Of a DNA stretch of 64,000 nt, positions 8,043 through 16,470 are shown in pieces. Source of the stretch: Pseudomonas sp. C2B4 (lineage in GTDB: Bacteria > Pseudomonadota > Gammaproteobacteria > Pseudomonadales > Pseudomonadaceae). Both the position numbers and the translations under genes were made by a program. The notes beneath the pieces are model-generated. The model saw only the letters and a program-made list of their open reading frames with translations. It had not been told where the DNA came from and ran no database searches. How positions within the stretch are numbered: position 1 is the first letter of the stretch; each line of letters begins with the position of its first letter. The stretch lies in the NCBI RefSeq assembly GCF_013359695.1, contig NZ_JABFMU010000005.1, positions 1 to 64,000 of the forward strand, given 5' to 3'.

Positions 8043-9989
8043 ATGTCCTTGTTCAAACAGCTGTTGATCGCAATCTGTCTGTTCCTGGTCGTCGCCTTTA
8101 CCGGCAGCTTCATGGTCAGTCTGGAGAGCTCGCGCACCCAGTATGTCAACCAGTTGCGCTCCCATGCCCAGGATGCCGCGACGGCGCTGGCGCTGTCCCT
8201 GACGCCGAATATCGACGACCCGGCGATGACCGAATTGCTGGTCAGTTCGATCTTCGACAGTGGTTACTACGCGAGCATCCGAGTGGTCGATCTGTCCAAT
8301 GACAAGACGCTGGTCGAGCGCAGTGGCATCCCGGCGGACACCCAGGTGCCGGGCTGGTTCGTCAGGCTAATTGGCCTGGAGCCTGCCGGTGGCGATGCGA
8401 TCGTCAGTCGCGGGTGGGAGCAGGCAGCGCGGGTCGAGGTGGTCAGCCACCCGATGTTCGCGTTGGCCAAGCTGTGGCAAAGCGCGCTGGGCAGTCTGGT
8501 GTGGTTGCTCATCTGCGGCGTGGTCAGCGCGGTGTTGGGGGCCTTGTTGTTGCGTCGGCAATTGAAGCCACTCGATTACATGGTCCAGCAGTCCCACGCC
8601 ATCGCCCGACGTGAGTTCCTCAGCCTGCCGCAGCTGCCGCGTACGCCGGAACTGCGGCGCGTGGTGCAGGCCATGAACCAGATGGTCGAGAAGCTCAAGG
8701 CGCTATTCCAGGAACAGGCCGAGCGCAGTGAAAAGCTGCGGGTCGAGTCTTATCAGGACAACCTCACCGGGTTGGCCAACCGCCGCTATTTCGAGATGCA
8801 ATTGAACGCGCGGGTGAGCAACCCTGAGCAGGCCAGCTCCGGTTACTTACTGTTATTGCGGGTTCAGGACCTGGCCGGTCTCAACCAGCGATTGGGCGGT
8901 CAACGCACGGACGCGTTGTTGCAGGCGGTCGGCGAGCAGCTGTCGCGTGAGTGCGCCCGCTATCCGGCAACGCAAAACCTCGTCACGCGCATTCGTGGCG
9001 GCGAGTTCGCTGTGCTGGCGCCGGGACTGATGCGCGAAGAAGCACTGCAATTGGCACAGCACCTCGACACGGCCCTGGCCAGCCTGCATGCGACTGGCGC
9101 CACCGACGTGGCTTCGGTCGCCGCGATCGGATTGGCACCCTTTGTTCATGGCGACGCGCCGCAAGCGGTGATCGGGCTGGCGGATCAGGCGTTGGCGCAG
9201 GCCGAAAGCCAGGCTGATTCGAATTGGGTCTGCCTGGACCACAGCGCCCTGGCGGGTGTCGGCGATGATCACCATGCCTGGCATAACCTGCTGGATCAGG
9301 CGCTGAATCAGCGGCGATTCAAACTGTACTTCCAGCCGGTGGTGGCCAGTCAGGACACGCAATTGGTGCTGCACCATAAAGTATTGTCACGACTGATTGA
9401 CGATCAGGGCCAGAGCATTCCGGCCGGGCGCTTCCTGCCGTGGTTGCAGCGGTTTGGCTGGACCGCGCGGCTGGATCGCCTGATGTTGGAACTGGTGCTG
9501 GAGCAGATGGCCGATCACGAAGCATCGCTGGCGCTGAACCTGTCCTCGGCCACCCTGGAAGATCCGCAGGCGTTGAATGTGCTCTTCGAACTGTTGCGTT
9601 CGCATTCCCATCTGGGGCCGCGGCTGACGCTGGAAATTGGTGAAGAACAATTGTCGGAGCAAGTCATGCTCGAAGACCTGACGCGGCATTTGCGCGGACT
9701 CGGATTCTCGTTGAGCCTGCAGCATTTTGGCGGGCGCTTCAGCATGATCGGCAACCTGGCGCGGCTCGGCTTGGCTTATTTGAAGATCGACGGCAGCTAT
9801 ATCCGTGCGATCGATCAGGAGAGCGACAAGCGCCTGTTTATTGAAGCCATCCAGCGCGCAGCCCATAGCATCGACTTGCCGTTGATTGCCGAGCAAGTGG
9901 AAACCGAGGGCGAGCTGGCGGTGATTCGCGAGATGGGTGTGTATGGGGTGCAGGGGCGGTTGGTGGGTGAGCCCAGGCCTTGGCAGTAG
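8043..9989 (+). CDS. lapD: LapD, inner-membrane c-di-GMP receptor
   Basis: 648 residues: TM1 near residues 5-25, a periplasmic output domain with the conserved GW segment (about 100-110), TM2 (about 150-175), HAMP, GGDEF and EAL domains. Both catalytic domains are degenerate. RGGEF stands where GGDEF should be, KVL replaces EAL, and QHFGG replaces DDFGT. This fits LapD as a c-di-GMP-binding receptor rather than an enzyme. When loaded with c-di-GMP it sequesters LapG. The ATG at 8043 was chosen (MSLFKQ start, AGGAG upstream) rather than a longer frame that would overlap lapG. Confidence 0.95.
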   Translation: MSLFKQLLIAICLFLVVAFTGSFMVSLESSRTQYVNQLRSHAQDAATALALSLTPNIDDPAMTELLVSSIFDSGYYASIRVVDLSNDKTLVERSGIPADTQVPGWFVRLIGLEPAGGDAIVSRGWEQAARVEVVSHPMFALAKLWQSALGSLVWLLICGVVSAVLGALLLRRQLKPLDYMVQQSHAIARREFLSLPQLPRTPELRRVVQAMNQMVEKLKALFQEQAERSEKLRVESYQDNLTGLANRRYFEMQLNARVSNPEQASSGYLLLLRVQDLAGLNQRLGGQRTDALLQAVGEQLSRECARYPATQNLVTRIRGGEFAVLAPGLMREEALQLAQHLDTALASLHATGATDVASVAAIGLAPFVHGDAPQAVIGLADQALAQAESQADSNWVCLDHSALAGVGDDHHAWHNLLDQALNQRRFKLYFQPVVASQDTQLVLHHKVLSRLIDDQGQSIPAGRFLPWLQRFGWTARLDRLMLELVLEQMADHEASLALNLSSATLEDPQALNVLFELLRSHSHLGPRLTLEIGEEQLSEQVMLEDLTRHLRGLGFSLSLQHFGGRFSMIGNLARLGLAYLKIDGSYIRAIDQESDKRLFIEAIQRAAHSIDLPLIAEQVETEGELAVIREMGVYGVQGRLVGEPRPWQ

Positions 9990-10014
9990 GCCGTGTTGCG
10001 TTGTTCTTGATGCC

Positions 10015-10112
10015 GCCTTCGCGAGCAGGCTCGCTCCCACGATGGATCTATGTTGCACACAAATCCTGCGTCCACACCGATCAACTGTGGGAGCGAGCCT
10101 GCTCGCGAAGGC
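10015..10112. repeat. REPIN (two inverted REP arms)
   Basis: 26-bp arms, GCCTTCGCGAGCAGGCTCGC plus TCCCAC, occur in opposite orientation around a 46-base spacer. It lies between lapD and the convergent small gene, where it could also end transcription. Confidence 0.9.
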
Positions 10113-10141
10113 GCCAGTACCGACGCTGAAGATCCATCGGA

Positions 10142-10507
10142 TCAGATATACCCTTCCTCATCATCATCAACCAAATGACTCAACCCACCCAATGCCTCCC
10201 GGGCCTGGGTCCGGTCCATCAGTTTGGCCTGCGCAGGCGACGGCAGGTCGGTCACCAGGATCACGCCTTTGCTGATCAGCACCTCGATCAAGTCGTCGAG
10301 TACCCGGATCATTTCCAGGTCGCTCTGCTTGAGTTGCTTGAGCTGTTTAATCTGCTTGAGTTGTTTGAGGCTGGTGGCCATGACCTCATTGGCGAACCAG
10401 GCTTGCAAGTCCGGGTGATCGGCCGGCAGCGTTTCCGTGGACTCGGCGTAGGCTTCGGCTTCGACGCGCATCAGTTGCCCTTCTGTATTGCGTTGCACGT
10501 AGAACAT
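10142..10507 (-). CDS. conserved small protein with KQ-rich heptad segment (often labelled tryptophan synthase beta-like)
   Basis: 121 residues from the ATG at 10507, which has GAGGG 8 bases upstream. The longer open frame to 10567 lacks a good ribosome site. The middle contains an alternating LKQLKQIKQLKQLKQ run encoded by imperfect 9-base repeats (10331-10372), then a Leu/Ile-rich helix and an acidic end (DDDEEGYI). Relatives in Pseudomonas are often labelled tryptophan synthase subunit beta-like, but no PLP-enzyme motif is present and that name should not be trusted. It is probably cytoplasmic and coiled-coil. Function unknown. Confidence 0.75.
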   Translation of the reverse strand: MFYVQRNTEGQLMRVEAEAYAESTETLPADHPDLQAWFANEVMATSLKQLKQIKQLKQLKQSDLEMIRVLDDLIEVLISKGVILVTDLPSPAQAKLMDRTQAREALGGLSHLVDDDEEGYI

Positions 10508-10579
10508 GGAGCATCCCTCGGAATTGAATCGCGTCATGCTGTCAGCAGCATAGGCGAAATACGCCATATGGTTATTCGC

Positions 10580-10617
10580 TAACGGTATTTAAATTCCTGT
10601 TCTTATATCTATAAAGT
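10580..10617 (+). promoter_or_regulatory. AT-rich promoter element, copy A (likely sulfur-starvation/CysB type)
   Basis: A 38-base block beginning TAACGGTATTTAAATTC and ending TAAAGT lies 120 bases before the dioxygenase gene. It matches 62423-62460 at 34 of 38 positions, including the first 17 without change. The second copy precedes a polar amino-acid ABC operon. Control by CysB is inferred from the AT-rich character and sulfur-related neighbours. Confidence 0.6.
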
Positions 10618-10736
10618 CACACCCCTGCGTACCTGCCGACCAATCGGCGCGCCGCACGACACGAACCAACACGGGACCTCCGTGAGTTTCTGATCGACGC
10701 GCGCGCCCTTGAGCGTGCCGTGCGTGGGAGTGATTT

Positions 10737-11633
10737 ATGTCTTCAGCTAGTGCTACCCCAAGCGCCGTGACCATCGCGCCGCAAGCATTCGAAATCCGCC
10801 CGTTCAGCGGTGCGGTGGGCGCCGAAATCATCGGCCTCGATTTGTCCCGCCCGATCAATGACCGGGACTTCGCCCGCATTCACCGCGCGCACCTGGATCA
10901 TCACGTGGTGGTGTTCCGCGACCAACGCATTACCCCCCAACAGCAAATCGATTTCAGCCGTCGTTTTGGTGTGTTGCAGATCCATGTGCTCAAGCAGTTC
11001 CTGCTGGCGGGGCACCCGGAAATCCTCATCGTTTCCAACATCGTTGAGAACGGCCAGAACATCGGCCTGGGCGATGCCGGCAAGTTCTGGCACTCCGATC
11101 TCTCCTACAAGGAACTGCCGAGCCTGGGCTCGATGCTGCATGCCCAGGAGCTGCCATCCGAAGGTGGCGACACCCTGTTCGCCGACATGCACAAAGCCTG
11201 GGACAGCCTGCCCGAAGCGTTGCGCAAGGCGGTCGAAGGTCGTTCGGCGGCGCACTCCTACACGGCGCGTTACAGCGAGACAAAATTCGAAGGCAACTGG
11301 CGTCCGACCCTGACACCGGAGCAACTCGCTCAAGTCGCCGAAGTCATTCATCCGGTGGTGCGAACTCACCCGGAAAACGGCCGCAAGGCGTTGTTCGTCA
11401 GCGAGGGTTTCACAACCCGCATCGTTGGCTTGCCGGAGGACGAGAGCCAGCAACTGCTGGCCGAACTCTACGCCCACAGCGTGTTGCCGGAAAACATCTA
11501 CCGCCATCAGTGGCAGCCCCATGACCTGGTGTTCTGGGACAACCGTTCGCTGATCCACCTTGCCGCCGGTTGCCCAAGCTACCTGCGCCGCAAGTTGTAT
11601 CGCACCACCATCCAGGGCGACGCGCCTTTCTGA
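10737..11633 (+). CDS. TauD-family Fe(II)/2-oxoglutarate dioxygenase
   Basis: 298 residues, the normal TauD/TfdA/AtsK length. The iron triad is visible as FWHSD (His 119, Asp 121) and DNRSLIHLA (His 274), with the 2-oxoglutarate arginine in LYRTTIQGD (Arg 289). Members release sulfite, sulfate or an alcohol from taurine, alkyl sulfates or phenoxyacetates. First gene of a four-gene operon with a TauABC/SsuABC-type importer, so it probably acts on an imported sulfonate or sulfate ester. The substrate is not readable from sequence. GGAG lies 9 bases before ATG. Confidence 0.9.
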   Translation: MSSASATPSAVTIAPQAFEIRPFSGAVGAEIIGLDLSRPINDRDFARIHRAHLDHHVVVFRDQRITPQQQIDFSRRFGVLQIHVLKQFLLAGHPEILIVSNIVENGQNIGLGDAGKFWHSDLSYKELPSLGSMLHAQELPSEGGDTLFADMHKAWDSLPEALRKAVEGRSAAHSYTARYSETKFEGNWRPTLTPEQLAQVAEVIHPVVRTHPENGRKALFVSEGFTTRIVGLPEDESQQLLAELYAHSVLPENIYRHQWQPHDLVFWDNRSLIHLAAGCPSYLRRKLYRTTIQGDAPF

Positions 11634-11651
11634 TTTGTCGGAGATCTGATC

Positions 11652-12677
11652 ATGTCCAAACGTCTTCCCTTTGCACCGCTGGCCGCGGCCATTGGCCTGG
11701 GTTTCAGCCTGATCGCCGGCAGCCTGGTGGCGCCGACCGTGGCCCACGCCGAAGGTGAAATCCGCATCGCCGAACAGTTCGGCATCGTCTATCTGCTGCT
11801 CAACGTTGTGCGCGATCAAAACCTGATCGAGAAGTACGGCAAGCAGGAAGGCATCGACATCAAGGTCGACTGGACCCAGCTCTCCGGTGGCGCAGCGGTC
11901 AACGATGCGTTGCTCTCCGGTTCCATCGATATTGCCGGCGCCGGCGTCGGCCCGCTGCTGACAATCTGGGACCGCACCCACGGCAAGCAGAACGTCAAGG
12001 CCGTGGCCTCCCTGGGTAACTTCCCGTACTACCTGGTGAGCAATAATCCGAAGGTCAAAACCATCGCCGATTTCACCGAGAAGGACCGCATCGCGGTGCC
12101 GGCGGTGGGCGTTTCCGTGCAGTCGCGCTTCCTGCAATACGCGGCGGCCAAGCAGTGGGGCGACAAGGAGTTCAATCGCCTCGACAAGTACACCATCGCC
12201 GTTCCGCACCCTGATGCCACGGCAGCGCTGGTCGCTGGCGGAACCGAGCTGACCGGGCACTTCTCCAACCCGCCGTTCCAGGATCAGGCACTGGAAAACA
12301 AGAACGTGCACGTGGTGCTGAACACCTATGACCTGCTCGGCCCGAACTCGCCAACCGTGTTGTTCGCCACCGAGAAATTCCGCAACGAAAACCCGAAAAC
12401 CTACAAAGCCTTCATCGACGCCCTGACCGAAGCTGCCACCTTTGCCCAGAACGATAAAGGCGCCGCAGCGGACACTTACATCCGCGTCACCAAGGCGAAA
12501 ATCGACCGCGCCGCGTTGCTGAAAATCATCGACAACCCGCAGTTCGAATTCAGCGTCACGCCGAAAAATACCTACCCGCTGGCCGAATTTCTCTACCGTG
12601 TCGGCGCAATCAAAAACAAACCGGATTCGTGGAAGGATTACTTCTTCCAGGACGCCAAACCGCTGCAAGGGAGCTGA
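11652..12677 (+). CDS. periplasmic substrate-binding protein, SsuA/TauA-like (NMT1 family)
   Basis: 341 residues with a clear signal peptide (KRLPFAPLAAAIGLGFSLIAG, cleavage near AHA-EGE). The mature protein follows the SsuA/NMT1 pattern (IRIAEQFGIVYLLL at the start, SGGAAVNDALLSGSIDIAGAG in the first lobe). Such proteins capture sulfonates, sulfate esters, nitrate or pyrimidine precursors. The TauD gene 18 bases upstream and the ABC genes just downstream favour a sulfonate or sulfate ester. CGGAGATCT lies before the ATG. Confidence 0.9.
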   Translation: MSKRLPFAPLAAAIGLGFSLIAGSLVAPTVAHAEGEIRIAEQFGIVYLLLNVVRDQNLIEKYGKQEGIDIKVDWTQLSGGAAVNDALLSGSIDIAGAGVGPLLTIWDRTHGKQNVKAVASLGNFPYYLVSNNPKVKTIADFTEKDRIAVPAVGVSVQSRFLQYAAAKQWGDKEFNRLDKYTIAVPHPDATAALVAGGTELTGHFSNPPFQDQALENKNVHVVLNTYDLLGPNSPTVLFATEKFRNENPKTYKAFIDALTEAATFAQNDKGAAADTYIRVTKAKIDRAALLKIIDNPQFEFSVTPKNTYPLAEFLYRVGAIKNKPDSWKDYFFQDAKPLQGS

Positions 12678-12682
12678 CTCAC

Positions 12683-13543
12683 ATGAACGCCCCTTTGCAA
12701 GGCCACACGGTCAGCAAACCGGCCACGGCAGCCCAAGCGCTGCTGTCGGTCGATAACGTCAGCCTGGAGTACCGCACGCCGCAACGGGTGGTGCGGGCGA
12801 CCCATCAAGTGAGTTTCGAGATCGACCCGGCGGACCGTTTTGTCCTGCTCGGTCCCTCCGGTTGCGGCAAGTCGACCCTGCTCAAGGCTGCCGCAGGATT
12901 CATTCAGCCCGTCGAGGGCGAGATCCGTCTGCAAGGTCAGCGCGTGGATGCGCCGGGGCCGGACCGGATCGTGGTGTTCCAGGAGTTCGATCAACTGCCG
13001 CCATGGAAGACCGTCAAACAGAACGTGATGTTCCCGTTGCTGGCCTCGAAGACCCTCAAGCGTAAAGAGGCCGAAGAGCGGGCGCTGCACTACCTGGAAA
13101 AAGTCGGGCTGGCGGCGTTTGCCGATGCCTATCCGCATACCTTGTCCGGCGGTATGAAGGCGCGTGTTGCCATTGCGCGGGCGTTGGCGATGCAGCCAAA
13201 GATCCTGCTCATGGACGAGCCCTTCGCCGCCCTTGATGCGCTGACCCGGCGCAAGATGCAGGAGGAATTGCTGCTGCTCTGGGAAGAGGTGCGCTTCACG
13301 CTGCTGTTCGTCACGCACTCAATCGAAGAGGCGCTGGTGGTGGGCAATCGCATCCTGTTGCTGTCGCCGCATCCGGGGCGGGTGCGGGCGGAAGTCCACA
13401 GCCATCAATACGATTTGCACAGCCTCGGCGGCGTGGCGTTTCAGGCGTCGGCGCGACGCATTCACCGGTTGCTGTTCGATGAAGGCCAGTCGCCGGAAAC
13501 CGAGCGCGAACTGGATTTCACCGACATCCGCATCGCTTATTGA
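12683..13543 (+). CDS. ABC transporter ATPase, SsuB/TauB-like
   Basis: 286 residues. Walker [11 protein letters not shown]-loop FQEFDQLPPW, signature LSGGMKARVAIARAL, Walker B ILLMDEPFAALDA and the switch histidine in VTHSIEEAL are intact. The ATG at 12683 was chosen because AAGGGAG precedes it; an earlier in-frame start would run through the end of the binding-protein gene. The C-terminal extension after the H-loop is typical of nitrate/sulfonate/taurine ATPases. Same operon as the dioxygenase. Confidence 0.92.
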   Translation: MNAPLQGHTVSKPATAAQALLSVDNVSLEYRTPQRVVRATHQVSFEIDPADRFVLLGPSGCGKSTLLKAAAGFIQPVEGEIRLQGQRVDAPGPDRIVVFQEFDQLPPWKTVKQNVMFPLLASKTLKRKEAEERALHYLEKVGLAAFADAYPHTLSGGMKARVAIARALAMQPKILLMDEPFAALDALTRRKMQEELLLLWEEVRFTLLFVTHSIEEALVVGNRILLLSPHPGRVRAEVHSHQYDLHSLGGVAFQASARRIHRLLFDEGQSPETERELDFTDIRIAY

Positions 13544-13565
13544 GCCAGTTTTCGAGGAGGGCCCG

Positions 13566-14432
13566 ATGAGCCATCTATCATCCCCGCGTGAAGAATTCGA
13601 AACCGTTTTGCAGCCACTGACCAGCGTACCGCTGGAGCGTGAATTGCCCCTCGGCCAGCGCCTGTGGCAACAGGGTTGGATTCGCAAAAGCCTGATCCTG
13701 ATATTGCTCGCAGTGCTGTGGGAAGTGATTGCCCGCATTCAAAACAACGACCTGTTGCTGCCGAGCTTCCTGCAAACCGCCCATGCGCTGTACGACGGTC
13801 TGCTCAGCGGCGAATTGCTGGGCAAGGTGTGGATTTCCCTGGTGGTGCTGCTCAAGGGTTACCTGATCGGCATTGTCCTGGCATTCGGCCTGACCACATT
13901 GGCGGTGTCGACTCAATTCGGCCGCGACCTGCTCAGCACCCTGACCTCGATGTTCAACCCGTTGCCGGCCATCGCACTGCTGCCGCTGGCGCTGCTGTGG
14001 TTCGGTCTGGGGCAGAACAGCCTGATTTTCGTGCTGGTGCATTCGGTGCTCTGGGCGCTGGCGCTGAACACCTACGCCGGTTTCCTCGGCGTCTCCGAAA
14101 CCCTGCGCATGGCCGGGCGCAACTATGGCCTCAAGGGCATGCGCTTCGTGCTGTTCATCCTCATCCCTGCGGCATTGCCGTCGATTCTGGCGGGGCTGAA
14201 AATTGGTTGGGCGTTTGCCTGGCGCACGTTGATTGCCGCTGAATTGGTGTTTGGTGCGACCAGTGGCAAGGGTGGGTTGGGGTGGTACATCTTTCAGAAT
14301 CGCAATGAGCTGTATACCGACAAGGTATTTGCCGGGTTGGCGGTGGTGATTCTGATCGGGTTGCTGGTGGAGAATCTGGTGTTTGATTCGTTGGAACGGG
14401 TGACGGTGAAGCGGTGGGGGATGCAGCGGTGA
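13566..14432 (+). CDS. ABC transporter permease, SsuC/TauC-like
   Basis: 288 residues with about six membrane segments and the binding-protein-dependent permease EAA-type loop (ETLRMAGRNYGLKGMRFVLFIL...GLKIGWAFAWRTLIAAEL). The start ATG has a strong GAGGAGG ribosome site. Last gene of the four-gene operon; a terminator hairpin overlaps its stop codon. Confidence 0.92.
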   Translation: MSHLSSPREEFETVLQPLTSVPLERELPLGQRLWQQGWIRKSLILILLAVLWEVIARIQNNDLLLPSFLQTAHALYDGLLSGELLGKVWISLVVLLKGYLIGIVLAFGLTTLAVSTQFGRDLLSTLTSMFNPLPAIALLPLALLWFGLGQNSLIFVLVHSVLWALALNTYAGFLGVSETLRMAGRNYGLKGMRFVLFILIPAALPSILAGLKIGWAFAWRTLIAAELVFGATSGKGGLGWYIFQNRNELYTDKVFAGLAVVILIGLLVENLVFDSLERVTVKRWGMQR

Positions 14433-14457
14433 GGCTGGCCTCACCGCGCTGTTTTTT
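14426..14457 (+). terminator. rho-independent terminator of the dioxygenase/ABC operon
   Basis: A 9-bp perfect stem (GCGGTGAGG and its complement, CTGG loop) is followed by GCTGTTTTTT. The first arm contains the permease stop codon. Confidence 0.85.
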
Positions 14458-14466
14458 GGACGGTAA

Positions 14467-15213
14467 TTAACTTCCCTTTCGAAGCTCTGTGACACGCTTT
14501 GTTGGACCCGTCGTGCCAGTAATCCGGGGACCATTTCCAGTTTTGGAAACAAACGGAGTCCGCTGATACCTGACTGAATTGGGTCCTTGGTATGGATTTC
14601 GCTGGGTAACGACGTAATGTTTGGGTGGTGTTTGTACAAATCGAGGAGGTGGAGGTCCAGGAAAAGGTTCAGCGCCGAGAAGGGCATTGCTCAGTGCTTT
14701 TTTTGAGCTACCTAAAACTTCAGCGACCTGAGAGGCACTGCGGCTGATCGTGCTTGCAGTGTTGCTGACAGCGCTGGTAGCAAAAGTGGTTGTCTTACTG
14801 ACGACTGTTCGGAGCCCGCCTGCGAGTTTGCCGAGCCCCCACGAAAAAAATCCAAAAACGTGCCCCGATGGGTCCGAATTCATCACCGGCTCCCCGCAGC
14901 AATACATATACGTATTCCTCCCACCCTTACCGAACGGACTCAAACTGTCCGGACTGTGAAAGCGCATCAACCAAGGGTTGTAAGCACGGTAGCCGTTGCC
15001 CAGTAAATACCAATCGAGTCCCGCCTCTCGCAGTTCACCGTTAAACCCTACCCTCGTCATGACCTCAAGCTGCGCCGATTGCTGTCCGTAGGGCAAGTAC
15101 GCCATGCGATTGATCTTGCCCGCTTCGATTTCGGCGTGTACCGACTTTTTGAGATCTGTCGCCAGCAGCACCGTGTGCTGCCCGGTCGGGTTCTGTTTCC
15201 AGGGTTGAGTCAT
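14467..15213 (-). CDS. orphan RHS-repeat core tip protein with unknown C-terminal domain
   Basis: 248 residues. Residues about 38-118 carry the RHS-associated core (GFNGELREAGLDWYLLGNGYRAYNPWLMRF.SPDSLSPFGKGGRNTYMYC...EPVMNSDPSG), which in full-length RHS proteins ends the shell and precedes a variable toxin. The following ~130 residues (alanine/serine helices, then a Pro- and Thr-rich tail) match no toxin fold I know. The whole YD-repeat shell is missing, so this is either a small stand-alone RHS protein of the sort common in Pseudomonas or a displaced tip. No immunity-sized gene lies downstream (34 bases to the convergent operon). AGAGG precedes the ATG. Confidence 0.85.
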   Translation of the reverse strand: MTQPWKQNPTGQHTVLLATDLKKSVHAEIEAGKINRMAYLPYGQQSAQLEVMTRVGFNGELREAGLDWYLLGNGYRAYNPWLMRFHSPDSLSPFGKGGRNTYMYCCGEPVMNSDPSGHVFGFFSWGLGKLAGGLRTVVSKTTTFATSAVSNTASTISRSASQVAEVLGSSKKALSNALLGAEPFPGPPPPRFVQTPPKHYVVTQRNPYQGPNSVRYQRTPFVSKTGNGPRITGTTGPTKRVTELRKGS

Positions 15214-15536
15214 GCCGAAAACCTCTGCGGGAGGATCGAGGTGATGTCTGGCTAAGTTTTACGCTTCACGGCAAAGGTTGAGAACTAGCAGAACTGATAG
15301 TGCTTTGGGGGCGAGTGGTGGTGGGTTTGTGCGAATGGCGATGGTGACTGTGCGGACGCCTTCGCGGGCAAGCCCGCTCCCACAGGTTTCTTTGCTGAAC
15401 ACAAAACTTGCATCCACTGATGAACACTGTGGGAGCGGGCTTACCCGCGAAGGGGCCGGAACAGCCAACACATCATTCAAAGTATGTTTGCTAGCATTGC
15501 GTCTGAATCAATCCAGATCCTGAACGAGTGCTCGCG
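15214..15536. other. intergenic region between RHS gene and LysR gene
   Basis: No gene is supported here. It holds the RHS gene promoter side, the REPIN at 15358-15455, and the LysR promoter region (15460-15536), in which no clear operator was recognised. Confidence 0.6.
15358..15455. repeat. REPIN
   Basis: Inverted arms GCCTTCGCGGGCAAGCCCGC + TCCCACA and its imperfect complement (CTGTGGGAGCGGGCTTACCCGCG). This GGGCAAGCCC core variant differs from the more common GAGCAGGCTC core. Confidence 0.88.
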
Positions 15537-16454
15537 ATGCAACTCCCCGACATGAACCTGCTCATCGCCCTCGACGCCCTGCTCGACGAGGGCAGTGTGG
15601 TGGGTGCTGCGCGGCGGATGAACCTCAGCCCGGCGGCCATGAGCCGCACGCTGACGCGCATACGCGAGGCCATTGGCGATCCGATCCTGGTGCGCGCCGG
15701 CCGGGGGCTGGTGCCGACACCCAAGGCGCTGGAACTGCGCGAACAGGTGCGGGATCTGGTGGAGCAAGCCGCGCAGCTGTTCCACTCGGCGCGTGTCGTG
15801 GATCTGGCCAGTCTTCGCCGACGCTTCAGCATTCGCGCCAATGATTTCTTCATCGGCATCTACGGCGGCAAGCTGTTCGACACCATGGAGCGCCAGGCGC
15901 CCCATTGCGAGTTGCGGTTTGTCCCGGAGGGCGATGGCGATGACGAGGCCTTGCGCGAGGGGCGGATCGACCTGAGTGTCAGCAACAACCGGCCACTGAT
16001 GCCGGAAGTGAAAGTGCAGAACCTGTTCTCCACCCAGTTCGTCGGCCTGGTGCGCGAAGATCATCCGTTGCTCGATGAAGAGATCACCGCCGAACGTTTC
16101 GCCAGTTTTTCCCACATCAGCATGTCCCGGCGCGGGATCGCGCGTGGCCCGATCGACACGGCGCTCAACGCGCTGGGACTGGAGCGGCGGGTGGCGGTGA
16201 TTGCACCGAGTTTCCATGCGGCGATGTTCGCCTTGCCCGATTCCGACCTGATTCTGCCGGTACCCAGGGAAACGCTGTTGAGCGTGCGTCGCCTGGGTTT
16301 GAAGCTGCGCTCGTTCACCCTGCCGGTGCCCTTGCCGACCATCATGCTGACCCAGGCCTGGCATCCACGATTCGACAATGACCCGGCCCATCGCTGGCTG
16401 CGTGAGACGCTGAAAAGCTGTTGCGACGAGACGTGGTTGGCAGCCCAGCCCTGA
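15537..16454 (+). CDS. LysR-family transcriptional regulator
   Basis: 305 residues from ATG 15537 (a GTG nine bases earlier is equally possible). N-terminal winged helix (NLLIALDALLDEGSVVGAARRMNLSPAAMSRTLTRIREAIGDPILVRAG) and a LysR substrate-binding domain (from about 90) with FVGLVREDHPLL. The helix-turn-helix start MNLLIALDAL is of the NodD/PA2877-like subgroup. It lies upstream of, and in the same direction as, the EmrB-EmrA-OMF efflux operon, with a REPIN between. A role in controlling that operon is plausible but not shown. Confidence 0.9.
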   Translation: MQLPDMNLLIALDALLDEGSVVGAARRMNLSPAAMSRTLTRIREAIGDPILVRAGRGLVPTPKALELREQVRDLVEQAAQLFHSARVVDLASLRRRFSIRANDFFIGIYGGKLFDTMERQAPHCELRFVPEGDGDDEALREGRIDLSVSNNRPLMPEVKVQNLFSTQFVGLVREDHPLLDEEITAERFASFSHISMSRRGIARGPIDTALNALGLERRVAVIAPSFHAAMFALPDSDLILPVPRETLLSVRRLGLKLRSFTLPVPLPTIMLTQAWHPRFDNDPAHRWLRETLKSCCDETWLAAQP

Positions 16455-16470
16455 TCACTTGAGAAGCAGT

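Noticed and set aside
10331..10372. Short tandem repeats as a CRISPR-like array
   Set aside because: Nine-base units without spacers, inside a protein-coding frame.
10743..12668. 641-codon minus-strand frame opposite the dioxygenase and binding-protein genes
   Set aside because: It lies antisense to two genes with clear catalytic and signal-peptide motifs; its composition is that of a shadow frame.
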